From the NCBI GenBank assembly GCA_948146395.1, contig OX411554.1, positions 40,629,687 through 40,693,686 on the forward strand: DNA of 64,000 nucleotides. The letters run 5' to 3'. The position numbers were made by a program, and so were the translations under genes. This document shows positions 28,473 to 43,633 of the stretch, piece by piece. Numbering within the stretch: position 1 is the first letter of the stretch; each line of letters opens with the position of its first letter. Under the pieces are notes generated by a model. That model was not told the origin of the DNA. It saw nothing but the letters and a program-made list of their open reading frames with translations, and did no database searches. This stretch comes from Fragum whitleyi (taxonomy: Eukaryota; Mollusca; Bivalvia; Cardiida; Cardiidae).

Positions 28473-29118
28473 AGATCTCCCCAACGCACATCTCTGTGCA
28501 AACAACGGCCCTTCTAAGGGCCACAAAATCCTAGATAGTTACCTTTGCTGTCTTAATTGTCTTCCAACAAAACCCCGAAAGATAAGCCACCTCCCAAAAG
28601 ACGACACGTTTATTATTGTTTCTTTTTTATATCAATATAATTGAATCTATTTGTCAGAACTAGCAGCCTCAGTTAGATTAAGGACACGTGCTGATTCAGA
28701 TGTGTTCGCAGAAAGCCAAAGATTCGCCTATGCTCGTGCTAGAAGCGCAATGTTGACTGTTTGAAAAAAAAGGCGATACTTTCTCCAGAGACGTTTTTAA
28801 CCTACAATTAATTATGTAACTATAGAAGGAACGTGGCATTTTTATGTATTTCACGAATTAAGCCGAAATATGCGTTAAAAGAAGCAAATTAGAGGTGTTT
28901 ACGACTTTTATTAAAGTAAAAGTCGCATGGCCAATATGCTACTTGGGGTATTATTCCACCTATGCTAAGTTCGTCGAATTTGAAAGGGGGGGGGGGGGTT
29001 GCTTCCGTCGAGGTCCGCGCTCTCTTAATTATTTACGAAAGTAGGTCAATCCCCTTTTTCTCATATATAAACAAAGCAAGTCACTGGTGGCCTCACATTC
29101 AACTTGATTTGATCAAAC

Positions 29119-29490
29119 ATGCCACCCAAAGTCGGAAGCAAAGGAGCCAAAAAGGCTGTGTCCAAGTCTAAAGCCCAAAGAGGCGGTGACAAGAAAAGGA
29201 AGAGGAGGAGGAAGGAATCCTACGCCATCTACATCTACAAAGTCTTGAAGCAGGTGCATCCCGACACCGGTATCTCCAGCAAAGCCATGTCAATCATGAA
29301 CAGTTTTGTGAATGACATCTTCGAGAGAATCGCCGCCGAAGCCTCCCGACTTGCTCACTACAACAAGCGATCTACCATCACCAGCCGAGAGGTTCAGACC
29401 GCCGTTAGGCTGCTGCTCCCAGGTGAATTGGCCAAGCACGCCGTCAGCGAAGGCACCAAAGCCGTCACCAAGTACACCAGCAGCAAATAA
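29119..29490 (+). CDS. H2B: Histone H2B, repeat 6
   Basis: Protein identical to the copy at 1966. TATA at 29064-29071, 3' stem-loop at 29523-29538. Confidence 0.98.
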   Translation: MPPKVGSKGAKKAVSKSKAQRGGDKKRKRRRKESYAIYIYKVLKQVHPDTGISSKAMSIMNSFVNDIFERIAAEASRLAHYNKRSTITSREVQTAVRLLLPGELAKHAVSEGTKAVTKYTSSK

Positions 29491-30111
29491 ATCTGCAAGG
29501 CTGACTCCCTGCTGATTAAAACGGCCCTTCTCAGGGCCACCAATTTTCAAGAAAGTGCTCCCATTTTCCATAAAATTGTCGACCCCATGAAATAATTACA
29601 AAAATAATAGTAGTCATAATATAAACCACTATGTAACGTTTTTAATTCACCGATGTTTAATTTCCTCTAGTAGAGAATTTGAGTCTCTATGCTCCTGTGC
29701 CCACGAATATTTAACTATTATTATTATTATTTAATTTTTTATATTATTTTATAATTATTATTATTATTATCATCATTAAAAAATGTCACTTTCATATTGA
29801 TCACTCATTGTGCAACTGTCTGTGAAATCACTAGATTCGATAGATCGATTTCCATTTCGTGGAATCTTAAGCTGTCGATGGAAAAACAGTCTTGGTCGCA
29901 AAATGCACTGCCGAAACCTGTCCCAATACGGTTCCTGTGATTGGCTGTCGGAAAAAGGCATGTAATGTATCCGACGTTTTCATTGGTCGAGCTTAATTAT
30001 TGACGAAAGTAGGTCAATCCCCTTCTATCGACTATATAAACATAGCTCGAACGGGTTGCTTGACACATTCATATTCTCAAACTCACGGGAAACAGAACGT
30101 AATCCATAATC

Positions 30112-30495
30112 ATGTCTGGACGTGGAAAGGGAGGAAAAGTTAAGGGAAAGGCAAAGAGCCGATCCACAAGGGCTGGACTACAGTTCCCAGTAGGAAGAAT
30201 CCATCGTCTTCTCCGAAAGGGAAACTATGCTGAACGAGTCGGAGCTGGTGCACCAGTTTACCTCGCTGCTGTCTTGGAATATTTAGCTGCCGAAGTTTTG
30301 GAATTGGCTGGAAACGCTGCCCGAGACAACAAGAAGAGCAGAATCATCCCCCGTCATTTACAGCTTGCCATCAGAAACGACGAGGAATTGAACAAGCTCT
30401 TGTCAGGAGTCACCATCGCCCAGGGTGGTGTGCTACCCAACATCCAAGCCGTTCTCCTCCCAAAGAAGACTGGCTCAAAACAGGCCTCCAAGTAA
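30112..30495 (+). CDS. H2A: Histone H2A, repeat 6
   Basis: Protein identical to the copy at 2959. TATA at 30033-30040, 3' stem-loop at 30526-30541. Confidence 0.98.
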   Translation: MSGRGKGGKVKGKAKSRSTRAGLQFPVGRIHRLLRKGNYAERVGAGAPVYLAAVLEYLAAEVLELAGNAARDNKKSRIIPRHLQLAIRNDEELNKLLSGVTIAQGGVLPNIQAVLLPKKTGSKQASK

Positions 30496-30982
30496 ACAAT
30501 GCGAGTCTTTCAACGACTTACAAACGGCCCTTTTAAGGGCCACCACTACCCAAGAAAATCATTCCTAGTTCTGCATCTTTGTCAACACCAACTAAAAGTA
30601 AAAAGACCCTAACATTTAACACTAAAACCCCAGTATTTCAGCAAAGTGTAGTCCTTAAGTTCATTCAGTGACAGTTTGCCTGGTCGCTGCTGCTTGAAAA
30701 ACGCCCTAGTGTGAATATATAGCTTGAATCATTCTTATGTGTGGGAAAAATATATGCCTTTGTAACCAATTCTCGCTATTTACTTTGAAGGATAAGAAAA
30801 TGATCTCTTTGAACTTGATTTAAGTCGCGTTTTTCGTGGCTCTGAAAACACATCAAATGGCGAGAGAATGTTGGAAAGGGGGGGGGGGGTGCTTCCGTCC
30901 GGGTCCGCGCTCTTCTATCCTTTTTATTCGATATATATATTTAGGTAGGGTCTGCTCGTTTCATTCTTCATTCCACTGCGAA

Positions 30983-31182
30983 NNNNNNNNNNNNNNNNNN
31001 NNNNNNNNNNNNNNNNNNNNNNNNNNNNNNNNNNNNNNNNNNNNNNNNNNNNNNNNNNNNNNNNNNNNNNNNNNNNNNNNNNNNNNNNNNNNNNNNNNNN
31101 NNNNNNNNNNNNNNNNNNNNNNNNNNNNNNNNNNNNNNNNNNNNNNNNNNNNNNNNNNNNNNNNNNNNNNNNNNNNNNNNNN
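30983..31182. other. Assembly gap (200 N)
   Basis: Exactly 200 N, a common placeholder size. Flanks match 3829 and 3913 of repeat 1, so the missing piece corresponds to 3830-3912 there: the last 16 bp of the H1 leader and the first 22 codons plus one base. Confidence 0.97.
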
Positions 31183-31682
31183 CAGCGGCTCACCCAAAAT
31201 ACAGTGAAATGGTCTCAGCGGCCATCGCCGCACTGAAAGAGAGGGGAGGTTCTTCAAGACAGGCTATCCTGAAGTACATCGTCAAGAACTACAAAGTTGC
31301 CGATGAGAAATCAGCCAACGTCCACTTGAAACTTGCCCTGAAAGCAGGCGTCAAGAGCGGAAGCCTTAAGCAATCAAAGGGCACCGGTGCTTCTGGTTCC
31401 TTCAGACTCGGCGAAGTGAAGAAGGCCCCAAAGAAGGCAGCCAAGGCCAAAAAGCCAAAGCCAGCAGCAAAGAAGAAGCCTGCCAAGAAAGCTGCTGCCA
31501 AGAAGGCCACCGGGGAGAAGAAGGCAAAGCCAGCAAAGAAGGCTACACCAAAGAAGAAGGCAGCTCCTAAGAAGCCATCAGCAGCTAAAAAGGCCACTCC
31601 AAAGAAGAAGGCCACCGCTGCCAAGAAGAAGGCTACACCTAAGAAGAAGCCAGCAGCCAAAAAAGCCGCAGCCAAGAAGTAA
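31183..31682 (+). CDS. H1: Linker histone H1, repeat 6, 5' end in gap
   Basis: The frame resumes inside codon 23 and residues 24-188 match the copy at 3846. The start codon is hidden by the gap, and the ATG at 31209 is internal (M32). The H1 TATA is present before the gap at 30932-30941; 3' stem-loop at 31715-31730. Probably an intact gene. Confidence 0.95.
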
Positions 31683-31769
31683 ATGTTTGACTAAGTTAGC
31701 CAAACACACAAAAAGGTCCTTTTCAGGACCATCAAATACCCAAGAAAAGTACACCCGAGCAGAATTTGT

Positions 31770-31813
<44 letters not shown>

Positions 31814-31908
31814 AGAAAAAAGCCTATTCTCCGGACTTTGTTTATATCAGTATATTAAACAAAAAAAAAAAAAAAAAAAAATAAATAAAGAAAGAAAAAA
31901 AGGGGGAG

Positions 31909-31939
<31 letters not shown>

Positions 31940-32596
31940 GTTCCGAGGGCCCGTTTTGCGCGTTATTTCGAAGACGATGAAGATCGATCTAGTGACTGCA
32001 ATACTTCGATTCGAGTTAACCGTTAAGATCATATTTCATTTATGGTTCTGAGTCTTTGTTCTCTAGCGACGAGTTTCAAAGAAATCGATCCAAAAACGTC
32101 CCCGAATTCACCAAAAAGTGAACGAAAAAACGACAGAGTCCACAAAATGCACTGCCGAACAGCGCTATAAAAGCTGCTCTCTGATTGGTCAAAATAAATG
32201 CAAGTTTATAAAAGGAGCTTTTTGATTGGCTGAATTTCAATCCGTTTTTGGCTTCAAGCTCGCGATTTTTGTACAAGCTATTTCTCTGGCAATTTCCAAT
32301 CGATCTTAATGAAATTTTTTGCAACGTGTAGATTTTGTTGTGCGCTTTAAGTTGATATATTGATATTGGGTCTAGGTAGAGAAGAAAAAATCTGGTGGAT
32401 TTTCTTCTTCGTTGCATTTCAGTAAATGCGCAATTTCGATAAAACAGATAAAACGGCATAGCATCACCTAGTTTTGAATCTTTACTGTCACTATACAAGA
32501 AATGAAGTCAAGAAACATAGCTAGGCGTATATCGAAACGAAAAATACGTAGCCTAACTCTGTGTAGTACGACCTCTGCGGTTGGCCCGGCACTTGA

Positions 32597-33127
<531 letters not shown>

Positions 33128-33678
33128 GCAGTATCCTTTGGTAGGACACCCAAAAAACGGCCCTTCTCAGGGCCACAAAAACTCACGAAAGACTTCTTTA
33201 AACCCAAATTGTCTTTATGCAAATTCCCATTCAAAACACCCCGAAATACACATGTACTTTGTTCATTCATTAAAAAAAAGTTGAATATGAATCGACAATA
33301 CAGTAACTAGACACCAACGGTCGTAATCACAGCACATGAGTAGCCTACAGAATGTTGTTAAAATGCTCAAGAGCCCATGTTTGCCAGTCCGTTTTATTTT
33401 CACAGAAAGAACGACAGTAATTACGTTCATTGTGACTCGCAGAGAATATTTTTCTCTGTCGTGTAAGCTATTGTGATACCCGTTAAAGGGCCAAAAATAT
33501 CAGTAATTCGGCGATGAAAGCGGCATTTACGACGATTTATTTTTTCTTTGTCTGGCGGAAATGACCTACTAACCTACTAACCTACTGACCTACTTTTTGT
33601 TGTAGACACTAAATTAGGTTAGTGGGTCAGTAGGTCAACTGAATTAACTATATAAAGCCCAGTTTCACCAAAATTTGA

Positions 33679-34020
<342 letters not shown>

Positions 34021-34666
34021 AGATCTCCCCAACGCACATCTCTGTGCAAACAACGGCCCTTCTAAGGGCCACAAAATCCTAGATAGTTACCTTTGCTGTC
34101 TTAATTGTCTTCCAACAAAACCCCGAAAGATAAGCCACCTCCCAAAAGACGACACGTTTATTATTGTTTCTTTTTTATATCAATATAATTGAATCTATTT
34201 GTCAGAACTAGCAGCCTCAGTTAGATTAAGGACACGTGCTGATTCAGATGTGTTCGCAGAAAGCCAAAGATTCGCCTATGCTCGTGCTAGAAGCGCAATG
34301 TTGACTGTTTGAAAAAAAAGGCGATACTTTCTCCAGAGACGTTTTTAACCTACAATTAATTATGTAACTATAGAAGGAACGTGGCATTTTTATGTATTTC
34401 ACGAATTAAGCCGAAATATGCGTTAAAAGAAGCAAATTAGAGGTGTTTACGACTTTTATTAAAGTAAAAGTCGCATGGCCAATATGCTACTTGGGGTATT
34501 ATTCCACCTATGCTAAGTTCGTCGAATTTGAAAGGGGGGGGGGGGGTTGCTTCCGTCGAGGTCCGCGCTCTCTTAATTATTTACGAAAGTAGGTCAATCC
34601 CCTTTTTCTCATATATAAACAAAGCAAGTCACTGGTGGCCTCACATTCAACTTGATTTGATCAAAC

Positions 34667-35038
34667 ATGCCACCCAAAGTCGGAAGCAAAGGAGCCAAAA
34701 AGGCTGTGTCCAAGTCTAAAGCCCAAAGAGGCGGTGACAAGAAAAGGAAGAGGAGGAGGAAGGAATCCTACGCCATCTACATCTACAAAGTCTTGAAGCA
34801 GGTGCATCCCGACACCGGTATCTCCAGCAAAGCCATGTCAATCATGAACAGTTTTGTGAATGACATCTTCGAGAGAATCGCCGCCGAAGCCTCCCGACTT
34901 GCTCACTACAACAAGCGATCTACCATCACCAGCCGAGAGGTTCAGACCGCCGTTAGGCTGCTGCTCCCAGGTGAATTGGCCAAGCACGCCGTCAGCGAAG
35001 GCACCAAAGCCGTCACCAAGTACACCAGCAGCAAATAA
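34667..35038 (+). CDS. H2B: Histone H2B, repeat 7
   Basis: Protein identical to the copy at 1966. TATA at 34612-34619, 3' stem-loop at 35071-35086. Confidence 0.98.
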   Translation: MPPKVGSKGAKKAVSKSKAQRGGDKKRKRRRKESYAIYIYKVLKQVHPDTGISSKAMSIMNSFVNDIFERIAAEASRLAHYNKRSTITSREVQTAVRLLLPGELAKHAVSEGTKAVTKYTSSK

Positions 35039-35659
35039 ATCTGCAAGGCTGACTCCCTGCTGATTAAAACGGCCCTTCTCAGGGCCACCAATTTTCAAGA
35101 AAGTGCTCCCATTTTCCATAAAATTGTCGACCCCATGAAATAATTACAAAAATAATAGTAGTCATAATATAAACCACTATGTAACGTTTTTAATTCACCG
35201 ATGTTTAATTTCCTCTAGTAGAGAATTTGAGTCTCTATGCTCCTGTGCCCACGAATATTTAACTATTATTATTATTATTTAATTTTTTATATTATTTTAT
35301 AATTATTATTATTATTATCATCATTAAAAAATGTCACTTTCATATTGATCACTCATTGTGCAACTGTCTGTGAAATCACTAGATTCGATAGATCGATTTC
35401 CATTTCGTGGAATCTTAAGCTGTCGATGGAAAAACAGTCTTGGTCGCAAAATGCACTGCCGAAACCTGTCCCAATACGGTTCCTGTGATTGGCTGTCGGA
35501 AAAAGGCATGTAATGTATCCGACGTTTTCATTGGTCGAGCTTAATTATTGACGAAAGTAGGTCAATCCCCTTCTATCGACTATATAAACATAGCTCGAAC
35601 GGGTTGCTTGACACATTCATATTCTCAAACTCACGGGAAACAGAACGTAATCCATAATC

Positions 35660-36043
35660 ATGTCTGGACGTGGAAAGGGAGGAAAAGTTAAGGGAAAGGC
35701 AAAGAGCCGATCCACAAGGGCTGGACTACAGTTCCCAGTAGGAAGAATCCATCGTCTTCTCCGAAAGGGAAACTATGCTGAACGAGTCGGAGCTGGTGCA
35801 CCAGTTTACCTCGCTGCTGTCTTGGAATATTTAGCTGCCGAAGTTTTGGAATTGGCTGGAAACGCTGCCCGAGACAACAAGAAGAGCAGAATCATCCCCC
35901 GTCATTTACAGCTTGCCATCAGAAACGACGAGGAATTGAACAAGCTCTTGTCAGGAGTCACCATCGCCCAGGGTGGTGTGCTACCCAACATCCAAGCCGT
36001 TCTCCTCCCAAAGAAGACTGGCTCAAAACAGGCCTCCAAGTAA
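35660..36043 (+). CDS. H2A: Histone H2A, repeat 7
   Basis: Protein identical to the copy at 2959. TATA at 35581-35588, 3' stem-loop at 36074-36089. Confidence 0.98.
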   Translation: MSGRGKGGKVKGKAKSRSTRAGLQFPVGRIHRLLRKGNYAERVGAGAPVYLAAVLEYLAAEVLELAGNAARDNKKSRIIPRHLQLAIRNDEELNKLLSGVTIAQGGVLPNIQAVLLPKKTGSKQASK

Positions 36044-36546
36044 ACAATGCGAGTCTTTCAACGACTTACAAACGGCCCTTTTAAGGGCCACCACTACCCA
36101 AGAAAATCATTCCTAGTTCTGCATCTTTGTCAACACCAACTAAAAGTAAAAAGACCCTAACATTTAACACTAAAACCCCAGTATTTCAGCAAAGTGTAGT
36201 CCTTAAGTTCATTCAGTGACAGTTTGCCTGGTCGCTGCTGCTTGAAAAACGCCCTAGTGTGAATATATAGCTTGAATCATTCTTATGTGTGGGAAAAATA
36301 TATGCCTTTGTAACCAATTCTCGCTATTTACTTTGAAGGATAAGAAAATGATCTCTTTGAACTTGATTTAAGTCGCGTTTTTCGTGGCTCTGAAAACACA
36401 TCAAATGGCGAGAGAATGTTGGAAAGGGGGGGGGGGGTGCTTCCGTCCGGGTCCGCGCTCTTCTATCCTTTTTATTCGATATATATATTTAGGTAGGGTC
36501 TGCTCGTTTCATTCTTCATTCCACTGCGAATAACCCTATCGACAAG

Positions 36547-37113
36547 ATGACCGAGACAGCAGCAGCTCCTACAACACCAAAGCCAAAGAAGGCTGCCAGC
36601 AAGCCCAAGAAGCCAGCGGCTCACCCAAAATACAGTGAAATGGTCTCAGCGGCCATCGCCGCACTGAAAGAGAGGGGAGGTTCTTCAAGACAGGCTATCC
36701 TGAAGTACATCGTCAAGAACTACAAAGTTGCCGATGAGAAATCAGCCAACGTCCACTTGAAACTTGCCCTGAAAGCAGGCGTCAAGAGCGGAAGCCTTAA
36801 GCAATCAAAGGGCACCGGTGCTTCTGGTTCCTTCAGACTCGGCGAAGTGAAGAAGGCCCCAAAGAAGGCAGCCAAGGCCAAAAAGCCAAAGCCAGCAGCA
36901 AAGAAGAAGCCTGCCAAGAAAGCTGCTGCCAAGAAGGCCACCGGGGAGAAGAAGGCAAAGCCAGCAAAGAAGGCTACACCAAAGAAGAAGGCAGCTCCTA
37001 AGAAGCCATCAGCAGCTAAAAAGGCCACTCCAAAGAAGAAGGCCACCGCTGCCAAGAAGAAGGCTACACCTAAGAAGAAGCCAGCAGCCAAAAAAGCCGC
37101 AGCCAAGAAGTAA
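36547..37113 (+). CDS. H1: Linker histone H1, repeat 7
   Basis: Protein identical to the copy at 3846. TATA at 36480-36489, 3' stem-loop at 37146-37161. Confidence 0.98.
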   Translation: MTETAAAPTTPKPKKAASKPKKPAAHPKYSEMVSAAIAALKERGGSSRQAILKYIVKNYKVADEKSANVHLKLALKAGVKSGSLKQSKGTGASGSFRLGEVKKAPKKAAKAKKPKPAAKKKPAKKAAAKKATGEKKAKPAKKATPKKKAAPKKPSAAKKATPKKKATAAKKKATPKKKPAAKKAAAKK

Positions 37114-37200
37114 ATGTTTGACTAAGTTAGCCAAACACACAAAAAGGTCCTTTTCAGGACCATCAAATACCCAAGAAAAGTACACCCGAGCAGAATTTGT

Positions 37201-37244
<44 letters not shown>

Positions 37245-37339
37245 AGAAAAAAGCCTATTCTCCGGACTTTGTTTATATCAGTATATTAAACAAAAAAAAA
37301 AAAAAAAAAAAATAAATAAAGAAAGAAAAAAAGGGGGAG

Positions 37340-37370
<31 letters not shown>

Positions 37371-38027
37371 GTTCCGAGGGCCCGTTTTGCGCGTTATTTC
37401 GAAGACGATGAAGATCGATCTAGTGACTGCAATACTTCGATTCGAGTTAACCGTTAAGATCATATTTCATTTATGGTTCTGAGTCTTTGTTCTCTAGCGA
37501 CGAGTTTCAAAGAAATCGATCCAAAAACGTCCCCGAATTCACCAAAAAGTGAACGAAAAAACGACAGAGTCCACAAAATGCACTGCCGAACAGCGCTATA
37601 AAAGCTGCTCTCTGATTGGTCAAAATAAATGCAAGTTTATAAAAGGAGCTTTTTGATTGGCTGAATTTCAATCCGTTTTTGGCTTCAAGCTCGCGATTTT
37701 TGTACAAGCTATTTCTCTGGCAATTTCCAATCGATCTTAATGAAATTTTTTGCAACGTGTAGATTTTGTTGTGCGCTTTAAGTTGATATATTGATATTGG
37801 GTCTAGGTAGAGAAGAAAAAATCTGGTGGATTTTCTTCTTCGTTGCATTTCAGTAAATGCGCAATTTCGATAAAACAGATAAAACGGCATAGCATCACCT
37901 AGTTTTGAATCTTTACTGTCACTATACAAGAAATGAAGTCAAGAAACATAGCTAGGCGTATATCGAAACGAAAAATACGTAGCCTAACTCTGTGTAGTAC
38001 GACCTCTGCGGTTGGCCCGGCACTTGA

Positions 38028-38558
<531 letters not shown>

Positions 38559-39109
38559 GCAGTATCCTTTGGTAGGACACCCAAAAAACGGCCCTTCTCA
38601 GGGCCACAAAAACTCACGAAAGACTTCTTTAAACCCAAATTGTCTTTATGCAAATTCCCATTCAAAACACCCCGAAATACACATGTACTTTGTTCATTCA
38701 TTAAAAAAAAGTTGAATATGAATCGACAATACAGTAACTAGACACCAACGGTCGTAATCACAGCACATGAGTAGCCTACAGAATGTTGTTAAAATGCTCA
38801 AGAGCCCATGTTTGCCAGTCCGTTTTATTTTCACAGAAAGAACGACAGTAATTACGTTCATTGTGACTCGCAGAGAATATTTTTCTCTGTCGTGTAAGCT
38901 ATTGTGATACCCGTTAAAGGGCCAAAAATATCAGTAATTCGGCGATGAAAGCGGCATTTACGACGATTTATTTTTTCTTTGTCTGGCGGAAATGACCTAC
39001 TAACCTACTAACCTACTGACCTACTTTTTGTTGTAGACACTAAATTAGGTTAGTGGGTCAGTAGGTCAACTGAATTAACTATATAAAGCCCAGTTTCACC
39101 AAAATTTGA

Positions 39110-39451
<342 letters not shown>

Positions 39452-40097
39452 AGATCTCCCCAACGCACATCTCTGTGCAAACAACGGCCCTTCTAAGGGC
39501 CACAAAATCCTAGATAGTTACCTTTGCTGTCTTAATTGTCTTCCAACAAAACCCCGAAAGATAAGCCACCTCCCAAAAGACGACACGTTTATTATTGTTT
39601 CTTTTTTATATCAATATAATTGAATCTATTTGTCAGAACTAGCAGCCTCAGTTAGATTAAGGACACGTGCTGATTCAGATGTGTTCGCAGAAAGCCAAAG
39701 ATTCGCCTATGCTCGTGCTAGAAGCGCAATGTTGACTGTTTGAAAAAAAAGGCGATACTTTCTCCAGAGACGTTTTTAACCTACAATTAATTATGTAACT
39801 ATAGAAGGAACGTGGCATTTTTATGTATTTCACGAATTAAGCCGAAATATGCGTTAAAAGAAGCAAATTAGAGGTGTTTACGACTTTTATTAAAGTAAAA
39901 GTCGCATGGCCAATATGCTACTTGGGGTATTATTCCACCTATGCTAAGTTCGTCGAATTTGAAAGGGGGGGGGGGGGTTGCTTCCGTCGAGGTCCGCGCT
40001 CTCTTAATTATTTACGAAAGTAGGTCAATCCCCTTTTTCTCATATATAAACAAAGCAAGTCACTGGTGGCCTCACATTCAACTTGATTTGATCAAAC

Positions 40098-40469
40098 ATG
40101 CCACCCAAAGTCGGAAGCAAAGGAGCCAAAAAGGCTGTGTCCAAGTCTAAAGCCCAAAGAGGCGGTGACAAGAAAAGGAAGAGGAGGAGGAAGGAATCCT
40201 ACGCCATCTACATCTACAAAGTCTTGAAGCAGGTGCATCCCGACACCGGTATCTCCAGCAAAGCCATGTCAATCATGAACAGTTTTGTGAATGACATCTT
40301 CGAGAGAATCGCCGCCGAAGCCTCCCGACTTGCTCACTACAACAAGCGATCTACCATCACCAGCCGAGAGGTTCAGACCGCCGTTAGGCTGCTGCTCCCA
40401 GGTGAATTGGCCAAGCACGCCGTCAGCGAAGGCACCAAAGCCGTCACCAAGTACACCAGCAGCAAATAA
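40098..40469 (+). CDS. H2B: Histone H2B, repeat 8
   Basis: Protein identical to the copy at 1966. TATA at 40043-40050, 3' stem-loop at 40502-40517. Confidence 0.98.
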   Translation: MPPKVGSKGAKKAVSKSKAQRGGDKKRKRRRKESYAIYIYKVLKQVHPDTGISSKAMSIMNSFVNDIFERIAAEASRLAHYNKRSTITSREVQTAVRLLLPGELAKHAVSEGTKAVTKYTSSK

Positions 40470-41090
40470 ATCTGCAAGGCTGACTCCCTGCTGATTAAAA
40501 CGGCCCTTCTCAGGGCCACCAATTTTCAAGAAAGTGCTCCCATTTTCCATAAAATTGTCGACCCCATGAAATAATTACAAAAATAATAGTAGTCATAATA
40601 TAAACCACTATGTAACGTTTTTAATTCACCGATGTTTAATTTCCTCTAGTAGAGAATTTGAGTCTCTATGCTCCTGTGCCCACGAATATTTAACTATTAT
40701 TATTATTATTTAATTTTTTATATTATTTTATAATTATTATTATTATTATCATCATTAAAAAATGTCACTTTCATATTGATCACTCATTGTGCAACTGTCT
40801 GTGAAATCACTAGATTCGATAGATCGATTTCCATTTCGTGGAATCTTAAGCTGTCGATGGAAAAACAGTCTTGGTCGCAAAATGCACTGCCGAAACCTGT
40901 CCCAATACGGTTCCTGTGATTGGCTGTCGGAAAAAGGCATGTAATGTATCCGACGTTTTCATTGGTCGAGCTTAATTATTGACGAAAGTAGGTCAATCCC
41001 CTTCTATCGACTATATAAACATAGCTCGAACGGGTTGCTTGACACATTCATATTCTCAAACTCACGGGAAACAGAACGTAATCCATAATC

Positions 41091-41474
41091 ATGTCTGGAC
41101 GTGGAAAGGGAGGAAAAGTTAAGGGAAAGGCAAAGAGCCGATCCACAAGGGCTGGACTACAGTTCCCAGTAGGAAGAATCCATCGTCTTCTCCGAAAGGG
41201 AAACTATGCTGAACGAGTCGGAGCTGGTGCACCAGTTTACCTCGCTGCTGTCTTGGAATATTTAGCTGCCGAAGTTTTGGAATTGGCTGGAAACGCTGCC
41301 CGAGACAACAAGAAGAGCAGAATCATCCCCCGTCATTTACAGCTTGCCATCAGAAACGACGAGGAATTGAACAAGCTCTTGTCAGGAGTCACCATCGCCC
41401 AGGGTGGTGTGCTACCCAACATCCAAGCCGTTCTCCTCCCAAAGAAGACTGGCTCAAAACAGGCCTCCAAGTAA
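41091..41474 (+). CDS. H2A: Histone H2A, repeat 8
   Basis: Protein identical to the copy at 2959. TATA at 41012-41019, 3' stem-loop at 41505-41520. Confidence 0.98.
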   Translation: MSGRGKGGKVKGKAKSRSTRAGLQFPVGRIHRLLRKGNYAERVGAGAPVYLAAVLEYLAAEVLELAGNAARDNKKSRIIPRHLQLAIRNDEELNKLLSGVTIAQGGVLPNIQAVLLPKKTGSKQASK

Positions 41475-41977
41475 ACAATGCGAGTCTTTCAACGACTTAC
41501 AAACGGCCCTTTTAAGGGCCACCACTACCCAAGAAAATCATTCCTAGTTCTGCATCTTTGTCAACACCAACTAAAAGTAAAAAGACCCTAACATTTAACA
41601 CTAAAACCCCAGTATTTCAGCAAAGTGTAGTCCTTAAGTTCATTCAGTGACAGTTTGCCTGGTCGCTGCTGCTTGAAAAACGCCCTAGTGTGAATATATA
41701 GCTTGAATCATTCTTATGTGTGGGAAAAATATATGCCTTTGTAACCAATTCTCGCTATTTACTTTGAAGGATAAGAAAATGATCTCTTTGAACTTGATTT
41801 AAGTCGCGTTTTTCGTGGCTCTGAAAACACATCAAATGGCGAGAGAATGTTGGAAAGGGGGGGGGGGGTGCTTCCGTCCGGGTCCGCGCTCTTCTATCCT
41901 TTTTATTCGATATATATATTTAGGTAGGGTCTGCTCGTTTCATTCTTCATTCCACTGCGAATAACCCTATCGACAAG

Positions 41978-42544
41978 ATGACCGAGACAGCAGCAGCTCC
42001 TACAACACCAAAGCCAAAGAAGGCTGCCAGCAAGCCCAAGAAGCCAGCGGCTCACCCAAAATACAGTGAAATGGTCTCAGCGGCCATCGCCGCACTGAAA
42101 GAGAGGGGAGGTTCTTCAAGACAGGCTATCCTGAAGTACATCGTCAAGAACTACAAAGTTGCCGATGAGAAATCAGCCAACGTCCACTTGAAACTTGCCC
42201 TGAAAGCAGGCGTCAAGAGCGGAAGCCTTAAGCAATCAAAGGGCACCGGTGCTTCTGGTTCCTTCAGACTCGGCGAAGTGAAGAAGGCCCCAAAGAAGGC
42301 AGCCAAGGCCAAAAAGCCAAAGCCAGCAGCAAAGAAGAAGCCTGCCAAGAAAGCTGCTGCCAAGAAGGCCACCGGGGAGAAGAAGGCAAAGCCAGCAAAG
42401 AAGGCTACACCAAAGAAGAAGGCAGCTCCTAAGAAGCCATCAGCAGCTAAAAAGGCCACTCCAAAGAAGAAGGCCACCGCTGCCAAGAAGAAGGCTACAC
42501 CTAAGAAGAAGCCAGCAGCCAAAAAAGCCGCAGCCAAGAAGTAA
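41978..42544 (+). CDS. H1: Linker histone H1, repeat 8
   Basis: Protein identical to the copy at 3846. TATA at 41911-41920, 3' stem-loop at 42577-42592. Confidence 0.98.
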   Translation: MTETAAAPTTPKPKKAASKPKKPAAHPKYSEMVSAAIAALKERGGSSRQAILKYIVKNYKVADEKSANVHLKLALKAGVKSGSLKQSKGTGASGSFRLGEVKKAPKKAAKAKKPKPAAKKKPAKKAAAKKATGEKKAKPAKKATPKKKAAPKKPSAAKKATPKKKATAAKKKATPKKKPAAKKAAAKK

Positions 42545-42631
42545 ATGTTTGACTAAGTTAGCCAAACACACAAAAAGGTCCTTTTCAGGACCATCAAATA
42601 CCCAAGAAAAGTACACCCGAGCAGAATTTGT

Positions 42632-42675
<44 letters not shown>

Positions 42676-42771
42676 AGAAAAAAGCCTATTCTCCGGACTT
42701 TGTTTATATCAGTATATTAAACAAAAAAAAAAAAAAAAAAAAAATAAATAAAGAAAGAAAAAAAGGGGGAG

Positions 42772-42802
<31 letters not shown>

Positions 42803-43544
42803 GTTCCGAGGGCCCGTTTTGCGCGTTATTTCGAAGACGATGAAGATCGATCTAGTGACTGCAATACTTCGATTCGAGTTAACCGTTAAGATCATATTTC
42901 ATTTATGGTTCTGAGTCTTTGTTCTCTAGCGACGAGTTTCAAAGAAATCGATCCAAAAACGTCCCCGAATTCACCAAAAAGTGAACTAAAAAACGACAGA
43001 GTCCACAAAATGCACTGCCGAACAGCGCTATAAAAGCTGCTCTCTGATTGGTCAAAATAAATGCAAGTTTATAAAAGGAGCTTTTTGATTGGCTGAATTT
43101 CAATCCGTTTTTGGCTTCAAGCTCGCGATTTTTGTACAAGCTATTTCTCTGGCAATTTCCAATCGATCTTAATGAAATTTTTTGCAACGTGTAGATTTTG
43201 TTGTGCGCTTTAAGTTGATATATTGATATTGGGTCTAGGTAGAGAAGAAAAAATCTGGTGGATTTTCTTCTTCGTTGCATTTCAGTAAATGCGCAATTTC
43301 GATAAAACAGATAAAACGGCATAGCATCACCTAGTTTTGAATCTTTACTGTCACTATACAAGAAATGAAGTCAAGAAACATAGCTAGGCGTATATCGAAA
43401 CGAAAAATACGTAGCCTAACTCTGTGTAGTACGACCTCTGCGGTTGGCCCGGCACTTGATGCGCCATTGCTGAAAGGCGCGCTGTGATTGGTCGGAATTT
43501 CAATCCACTTTTCGTCCACTGTATAAGTAGAAGTGACTGTGTCG

Positions 43545-43557
43545 TTCGTGATCACAA
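43545..43557 (+). repeat. Target-site duplication, left copy
   Basis: TTCGTGATCACAA, the H3 leader sequence found once in every other repeat. It contains the palindrome GTGATCAC. The following base differs from the empty site, so the duplication is exactly 13 bp. Confidence 0.95.
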
Positions 43558-43633
43558 ATCCACTAAATCCGGTGTTTTAACTGCACCTTATAACACACGT
43601 GGACTCGGTCCGCCATGTTACTAAATATATAGA

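Noticed and set aside
42549..42914. 121-codon ORF with long poly-lysine stretches
   Set aside because: Translation of the poly(A) runs; one extra A in this repeat happens to keep the frame open.
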